From: Streptomyces agglomeratus | GTDB lineage: Bacteria > Actinomycetota > Actinomycetes > Streptomycetales > Streptomycetaceae | Assembly (NCBI RefSeq): GCF_001746415.1 | Contig: NZ_MEHJ01000001.1 | Coordinates: 930,001 to 994,000 of the forward strand | DNA length: 64,000 nucleotides | Direction: 5' to 3' | In this document: positions 59,530-64,000 of the stretch, in pieces | Position numbering within the stretch: position 1 is the stretch's first letter | Layout: each line of letters starts with the position of its first letter | The notes under the pieces: generated by a model | The model's input: only the letters and a program-made list of their open reading frames with translations | What the model was told of the DNA's origin: nothing | The model's database searches: none | Position numbers and translations under genes: made by a program

Positions 59530-61124
59530 GCGCGGAAACCGCCGGCAGGGGTCCGGGAGATCCGGAGCCCGACATCCCGTCCCGGACCCAGACCCAGCAG
59601 GACGACGACGCCCTGGGGGAGCTCGGCTACCGCCCGGAGCTCAAGCGCACCCTCGGCAACTTCCACACCTTCGCCGCCGGGATCAGTTACATCTCGATCC
59701 TGACCGGCACCTTCCAGCTGTTCTACTTCGGCGTCAGCTTCGGCGGACCCGCCTACTGGTGGTCGTGGCCGATGGTCTTCGCCGGCCAACTGATGGTGGC
59801 CCTGTGCTTCTGCGAGCTGGCCGCCCGCTATCCGGTCGCCGGCTCCGTCTACAACTGGGCGAAGACCATGGGCGGCCCGCACGTCGGCTGGCTCGGCGGC
59901 TGGATGATGATGACGGCCACCATGGTGACCCTCTCGGCCGTGGCGCTCGCCTACCAGATCACCCTTCCCCAGATCGACAGCTGGTTCCAGTTCGTGGGCG
60001 ACGGCAGCGGCAAGAACGACGCGGCCGCCAACGCCGTCCTCCTCGGTACGATGCTCATCCTCTTCTCCACCGTCGTCAACGCCTTCGGTGTGCAGCTCAT
60101 GGCCCGGATCAACTCGGCCGGCGTGTTCATCGAACTGATCGCCGCCGTCGCCCTGATCATCTTCCTGGCCGCGCACATCACCCGCGGCCCCAGCAGCGTC
60201 CTGACGGAGACGTACGGACTGGGCGGTGATCAGAGCCTCGGGTACTTCGGTGCCTTTCTGACCGCCTCGCTGGCCTCCGCGTACGTCATGTACGGCTTCG
60301 ACACGGCGTCCTCGCTGGGCGAGGAGTCCCACAACCCGAGCCGCAACGCGCCGCGCGCCATTCTCCGGGCCCTCGTCGCCTCCTTCCTCATCGGCGGGCT
60401 GATCCTGCTGTTCGCCCTGATGGCCGTACCGGACCTGGAGGCGGAGGAGCTGTCCTCGGGCGGTCTCCAGTACGTCGTCCTGGAGACCCTCGGCTCGACC
60501 ATCGGTGAGATCTTCCTGTGGTGCGTCGTCATCGCCATCACCGTGTGCGTGCTGGCGGTCCATGCGGCGGGCATCCGGCTGATGTTCGCCATGGCGCGGG
60601 ACAACAACCTGCCCGCCGGCTCGGTACTCGCCCGGGTCAGCCCCCGCTTCCAGACGCCCGTCGTTCCCGCCGTCCTGATCGGTGTCGTGGGTGTGGTCAT
60701 CCTGGTGATCAACATCAACCAGCCACAGATCTTCTCGGTGATCACGAGCATCGCGATCATCATGATCTACCTGGCCTATCTGCTCGTCACCGGTCCCATG
60801 CTGATCAAGCGACTGCGCGGTGACTGGCACCCGGCCGAGGGCAGCTTCACGCTCGGGAGGTTCGGGCTTCCCGTCAACATCGTCGCCGTGCTGTGGGGCG
60901 CCGCCATGTCGATCAACCTCGCATGGCCCCGCGCGGAGGTGTACAACGCCACGGGACCGCAGCACTGGTACCTGCGGTGGGGCGCGTTCCTCTTCATCGG
61001 CATCGTCGCGCTCGGCGGCTTCGCGTACTACTGGTTCGTACAGCGGCACAACACCGGCGTACTGGACGAGCACCGCTTCGAGACGGCCGAGGCACCGCCG
61101 CCGCCCCCGTCCTCCGCACCCTGA
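59526..61124 (+). CDS. APC-superfamily permease (choline/amino acid-type transporter)
   Basis: The 532-residue protein has 12 membrane segments, an acidic Gln-rich first 30 residues and ELKRTLGNFHTFAAGISYIS, then ILTGTFQLFYFGVSFGGPAY in the first helices. AYVMYGFDTASSLGEESHNP is the APC helix-6-to-7 signature. It is coupled by ATGA overlap to the betaine aldehyde dehydrogenase gene and followed 38 bases later by choline oxidase, so choline import is the likely role. Its family (amino acid/polyamine) differs from the usual BCCT or ABC choline importers. Confidence 0.88.
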   Translation: MSAETAGRGPGDPEPDIPSRTQTQQDDDALGELGYRPELKRTLGNFHTFAAGISYISILTGTFQLFYFGVSFGGPAYWWSWPMVFAGQLMVALCFCELAARYPVAGSVYNWAKTMGGPHVGWLGGWMMMTATMVTLSAVALAYQITLPQIDSWFQFVGDGSGKNDAAANAVLLGTMLILFSTVVNAFGVQLMARINSAGVFIELIAAVALIIFLAAHITRGPSSVLTETYGLGGDQSLGYFGAFLTASLASAYVMYGFDTASSLGEESHNPSRNAPRAILRALVASFLIGGLILLFALMAVPDLEAEELSSGGLQYVVLETLGSTIGEIFLWCVVIAITVCVLAVHAAGIRLMFAMARDNNLPAGSVLARVSPRFQTPVVPAVLIGVVGVVILVININQPQIFSVITSIAIIMIYLAYLLVTGPMLIKRLRGDWHPAEGSFTLGRFGLPVNIVAVLWGAAMSINLAWPRAEVYNATGPQHWYLRWGAFLFIGIVALGGFAYYWFVQRHNTGVLDEHRFETAEAPPPPPSSAP

Positions 61125-61162
61125 ACCCACCGGACCACCGAACCTGTACGCCTGGAGAAGCG

Positions 61163-62758
61163 ATGCGCGCAGAGAGCCCCCTGGCCGCGTACGACTACGT
61201 GGTGGTCGGCGGCGGAACAGCCGGCGCCGTCGTCGCCGCGCGGCTGACCGAGGACCCGGACGTCACCGTCTGCGTGGTGGAAGCCGGGCCTTCGGACGTC
61301 GGCGACGACAACATCCTGCGGCTGGACCGCTGGATGGCCCTGCTGGAGTCGGGTTACGACTGGGACTACCCGGTGGAGCCCCAGGAGAACGGCAACAGCT
61401 ACATGCGGCACGCGCGGGCCAAGGTGCTCGGCGGCTGTTCCTCCCACAACTCCTGCATCGCCTTCTGGGCACCGGCCGAGGACCTCGACGAGTGGGGCGC
61501 GCTGGGCTGCACGGGCTGGAGCGCCGCCGACTGCTTCCCCCTCTACCGCCGCCTGGAGACCAACGACGCGCCCGGCGACCACCACGGCCGCTCGGGCCCC
61601 GTGACGATCCGTACCGTCCCGCCCAAGGACCCGTGCGGCGCGGCGCTGCTCGAAGCGTGCGTGGCCGCCGGCATCCCCACCACGCCGTTCAACAGCGGTA
61701 CCACGGTCGTGCGCGGCGCCCACTGGTTCCAGATCAATTGCCGTCCGGACGGCACCCGTTCGTCGGCATCGGTGTCGTACCTCCACCCGGTCCTCGGCAA
61801 GCGGCCGAACCTGGAGGTACGTACGGGTCTCCAGGCCAGGCGGCTGCTGTTCGACGACGGCCCCGACGACGGCACGGGCAGCGGCTCGGCCGGCCGGCGC
61901 TGCACGGGCGTCGAGTACCTGGAGCCCGACACCATTCACACCGGCGCGGTCACGGCCAGGCGCGAGGTGATCGTGGCCTGCGGCGCCATCGACTCGCCGA
62001 AGCTGCTCATGCTGTCGGGCATCGGGCCGGCCGGGCATCTGCGCGAGTGCGGTGTGGAGGTGCGGGTCGACTCCCCCGGCGTCGGTTCCAACCTCCAGGA
62101 CCACCCGGAGGGCGTGATCATGTGGGAGGCGAAGCAGCCCATGGTCACGTCGTCCACCCAGTGGTGGGAGATCGGAATCTTCGCGGACACCGAACCGGGG
62201 CTCGACCGGCCTGACCTGATGTTCCATTACGGCTCGGTGCCGTTCGACCTGAACACGTACCGGCGCGGCTATCCGACGACGGACAACGCCTTCTGTCTCA
62301 CGCCGAACGTCACACGGGCGCGTTCCACGGGAACGGTCCGGCTGCGTACCCGGGACTACCGGGACAAGCCGAAGGTCGATCCGCGCTACTTCACGCACGA
62401 GCACGACATCCGCGTGATGACGCACGGTCTGCGGCTCGCGCGCGAGATCGCCGCCCAGGCCCCGATGGCCGGCTGGACGGGGGCCGAACTCGCACCCGGC
62501 CCGGAGGCCACGACCGACGACGAGCTGTTCGCGTACATCCGCCAGACCCACAACACCGTCTACCACCCGGCGGGCACCGTGCGGATGGGCGCGGTCGACG
62601 ACGCCGGCTCGCCGCTCGATCCGCAGCTGCGGGTCAAGGGGGTCACGGGACTGCGGGTGGCCGACGCGTCCGTGATGCCGTTCCTGCCGGCGGTCAACCC
62701 GTGCATCACGACGATGATGATCGGCGAGAAGTGCGCCGACCTGCTGAGAGCGACCTGA
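61163..62758 (+). CDS. codA: Choline oxidase (GMC flavoenzyme)
   Basis: The 531-residue GMC oxidoreductase begins YDYVVVGGGTAGAVVAARLT (FAD dinucleotide motif). It has the choline-oxidase hallmark VLGGCSSHNSCIAFWAPAED around the His that covalently holds FAD, PPKDPCGAALLEACVAAGIP, QPMVTSSTQWWEIGIF, and the active-site parts HNTVYHPAGTVRMGAVDD and PAVNPCITTMMIGEKCADLL. These match soluble choline oxidase, which oxidises choline in two steps to glycine betaine with O2. It lies last in the betaine operon. GGAGAAG precedes the ATG. The combination gives osmoprotectant synthesis. Confidence 0.93.
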   Translation: MRAESPLAAYDYVVVGGGTAGAVVAARLTEDPDVTVCVVEAGPSDVGDDNILRLDRWMALLESGYDWDYPVEPQENGNSYMRHARAKVLGGCSSHNSCIAFWAPAEDLDEWGALGCTGWSAADCFPLYRRLETNDAPGDHHGRSGPVTIRTVPPKDPCGAALLEACVAAGIPTTPFNSGTTVVRGAHWFQINCRPDGTRSSASVSYLHPVLGKRPNLEVRTGLQARRLLFDDGPDDGTGSGSAGRRCTGVEYLEPDTIHTGAVTARREVIVACGAIDSPKLLMLSGIGPAGHLRECGVEVRVDSPGVGSNLQDHPEGVIMWEAKQPMVTSSTQWWEIGIFADTEPGLDRPDLMFHYGSVPFDLNTYRRGYPTTDNAFCLTPNVTRARSTGTVRLRTRDYRDKPKVDPRYFTHEHDIRVMTHGLRLAREIAAQAPMAGWTGAELAPGPEATTDDELFAYIRQTHNTVYHPAGTVRMGAVDDAGSPLDPQLRVKGVTGLRVADASVMPFLPAVNPCITTMMIGEKCADLLRAT

Positions 62759-62944
62759 CGGGCTGGGGGCGGTGGGCCCGGCCCGCATTTCCCGCCTGGC
62801 TGGCGCTTCCCGCCCAACCCGCACTTCCCGCCGGCCCACGCTTCCCGCCCAGCCCGACACGGCGACAGCGCGCTCCCATTCCGGGGCGCGAAGCCGCCGT
62901 ATCGTCTCCCGCGGACGCGGTGCGGTCCTGTGGACGCCGACCGC

Positions 62945-63358
62945 TCAGTTGTCGACTTCCTGGTTGAAGTCGTTCTCGCACGCCTCACGTTCGCTCTGCG
63001 TCTCGGCCTGCTTGACGCAGTCGTCGAAGTTCTTGAACTCCTCGGAGTTGAGGATCGACGCGCCGATCGCGATGATCACGACGGACGCGATCAGTCCCAG
63101 TGCGCCGAGCACCGCACCGATGATCGACATCATGCCGTGGGGTGCCCGGCCCCCACGTGCCTTGCGTGCGCCGATGATCCCGAAAATCACTGCCAGCAGG
63201 CCCAGCACGATCCCGCCGAAGACGGTCCAGAAGAGGAGGATCGCAGCGACGCCGAGCACCAGCGCGGCGACCGCCAGGCCGTTGCTCCGCTTCACGGCCG
63301 GGTCCGGGGAAGTCTGCCCGTAGTCGTTCGGCGTCTGGGGGTGGTTGGAGAAGGACAC
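62945..63358 (-). CDS. DUF4190 family membrane protein
   Basis: The 137-residue protein starts at GTG 63358 and has a polar Asn/Pro/Gln N-terminus (SNHPQTPNDYGQTSPDPAVK). Two membrane helices follow: LAVAALVLGVAAILLFWTVF then GGIVLGLLAVIFGIIGARKA, and MMSIIGAVLGALGLIASVVI. The pattern LAVAALVLGVxAxxxFW...GxxARKA is the DUF4190 signature. A Cys-containing helical tail follows. Function unknown, probably an envelope protein. It is convergent with the choline oxidase gene. Confidence 0.85.
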   Translation of the reverse strand: MSFSNHPQTPNDYGQTSPDPAVKRSNGLAVAALVLGVAAILLFWTVFGGIVLGLLAVIFGIIGARKARGGRAPHGMMSIIGAVLGALGLIASVVIIAIGASILNSEEFKNFDDCVKQAETQSEREACENDFNQEVDN

Positions 63359-63480
63359 GCCATCACACTCATCTCTGCTTCCATGCCTACGAGTTGCCGT
63401 ACGTGCCCCTAGTGCCCCGGCGCCGACAACGAATGCGCCCCCTGGATACCGCCTCGGTCGTCGTACGGCACGAGACCACC

Positions 63481-63523
63481 GGGCAGCCGGGCAAGCCGGG
63501 CAGGCGGGCAGGCGGGCAGGCGA
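63481..63523. repeat. 8-9 bp tandem repeats (GGGCAGGC-type)
   Basis: About five copies of GGGCAGGC/GGGCAAGCC units lie in the gene-free gap 63359-63864. The gap also contains the 18-bp duplication at 63596. No gene was supported in it. Confidence 0.6.
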
Positions 63524-63595
63524 GCCGGTCCCCGTACCGGGGCCTCACCCGGTGATCATCGGGGCGGTGGAGTCCGGTGGTCCGGGCGTCCGGCC

Positions 63596-63631
63596 GCCAG
63601 GTGGACTCCGGCGGCCAGGTGGACTCCGGCC
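63596..63631. repeat. 18-bp direct tandem repeat
   Basis: GCCAGGTGGACTCCGGC occurs at 63596 and 63614, in a 506-bp gap with no convincing gene. The repeat has no hairpin character. Confidence 0.6.
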
Positions 63632-63864
63632 GCCCGGTCGCCTCCGCCGACCCGGTCGCCCCCGGCCTCCGCGCAGTGCCGAAGAGCGGTCCCGGACCGG
63701 CAGGGCGAGGATGGGTATGTGGAGTGCCTCGCGCCGGGCCGGCGCCGGGGCAGTCCGCCGCCGGTGCCCCGGGGGCGTGGGCGCGCCGCCCGGTGCGGTA
63801 GGCCTGAGCCCGGGTCCGGGCCGAAACGCGTACTCCCGGCCGTTCGAGAGGGGGCGGGTCGCGG

Positions 63865-64000
63865 ATGGATGAGCAGACGCCGATCGGGGAGCTGATCAGC
63901 GGGGCGGCCCAGGACGCCGGAGGGTGGCTGGGTGCCCTGGAGGTCGCACAGGTGGCCACCAGCCCCGATGGGACGATCGTGCGGTGGAACCACGTCGCGC
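63865..64000 (+). CDS. PAS-domain protein, N-terminal fragment cut by window edge
   Basis: ATG 63865 opens a frame running to the window end with no stop: MDEQTPIGELISGAAQDAGG then WLGALEVAQVATSPDGTIVR and WNHVA. The last part (SPDGTIVRWNHVA) is the first beta strand pair of a PAS domain, as in many Streptomyces PAS/PP2C-type regulators. Only 45 residues are visible. What follows in the full gene, such as a SpoIIE phosphatase, cannot be seen. Confidence 0.7.
   Translation, partial: MDEQTPIGELISGAAQDAGGWLGALEVAQVATSPDGTIVRWNHVA

Overview
The window is a 64 kb stretch of very GC-rich, gene-dense actinobacterial DNA. A short chaplin, a conservon (sensor kinase, roadblock, DUF742, GTPase), a tap-tpg telomere pair, YidB, DUF2267 and DUF4235 proteins, many GTG starts and long GC-rich inverted-repeat terminators all point to Streptomyces or a close relative with linear replicons. 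No tRNA, rRNA, CRISPR array or transposase was found.

Layout. 0-8 kb: a reductase cut by the window edge, an MT0933-type small protein, a DUF2165 membrane protein, secreted phospholipase C-like and PhoD-like phosphatases, a DUF998 protein, a frame-broken DMT transporter and a repeat-plus-membrane protein. 8-11.4 kb: a GtrB-like polyprenyl glycosyltransferase, a GtrA flippase and a convergent DUF6056 membrane protein, probably a surface glycosylation set. 11.6-16.4 kb: a LacI regulator facing an operon of NCS2 nucleobase permease, amidohydrolase and TauE/SafE exporter, with a perfect LacI-like palindrome in front of the permease. 16.5-28 kb: stress and small-protein region with a MerR regulator behind a long structured leader, YidB, an RHH/PIN toxin-antitoxin pair, two DUF2267 paralogues, Hsp20, SRPBCC and FUSC proteins, a frame-broken VOC gene, a short chaplin, a protein phosphatase and a beta-sandwich protein behind a DosR-like box.

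28-35 kb: a TPR protein translationally coupled to a polyprenyl diphosphate synthase, a TetR regulator with two matching operators in front of a SnoaL-like gene, a holin/DUF3618/DUF4235 operon, and YihY plus PAP2 phosphatase. 35-41 kb: a methyltransferase, then the telomere module (small upstream gene, tap, tpg) and a DUF6397 gene. 40.8-46.4 kb: a conservon in order A-B-C-D with a second roadblock gene and an upstream MHYT membrane sensor. 46.6-53 kb: mixed metabolic genes (methyltransferase, MpaB-like oxygenase, tannase-like esterase, MOSC protein, fatty acid desaturase). 53-57.6 kb: an SNF2 helicase coupled to a frame-broken SWIM zinc-finger gene. 58-62.8 kb: a three-gene choline-to-glycine-betaine operon (betaine aldehyde dehydrogenase, APC permease, choline oxidase). 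The window ends with a DUF4190 protein and the start of a PAS-domain protein.

Three genes (DMT transporter, VOC protein, SWIM protein) keep full-length homologous sequence but need one or more single-base frame changes to be read. They are either real decay or indel errors in the assembly, and the raw reads would decide. The points most worth following are the tap-tpg module with its uncharacterised upstream gene and palindrome, the long leader of the MerR gene, the LacI-type palindrome, the TetR double operator and the DosR-like box. I saw no clear case of a wholly new multi-gene system.
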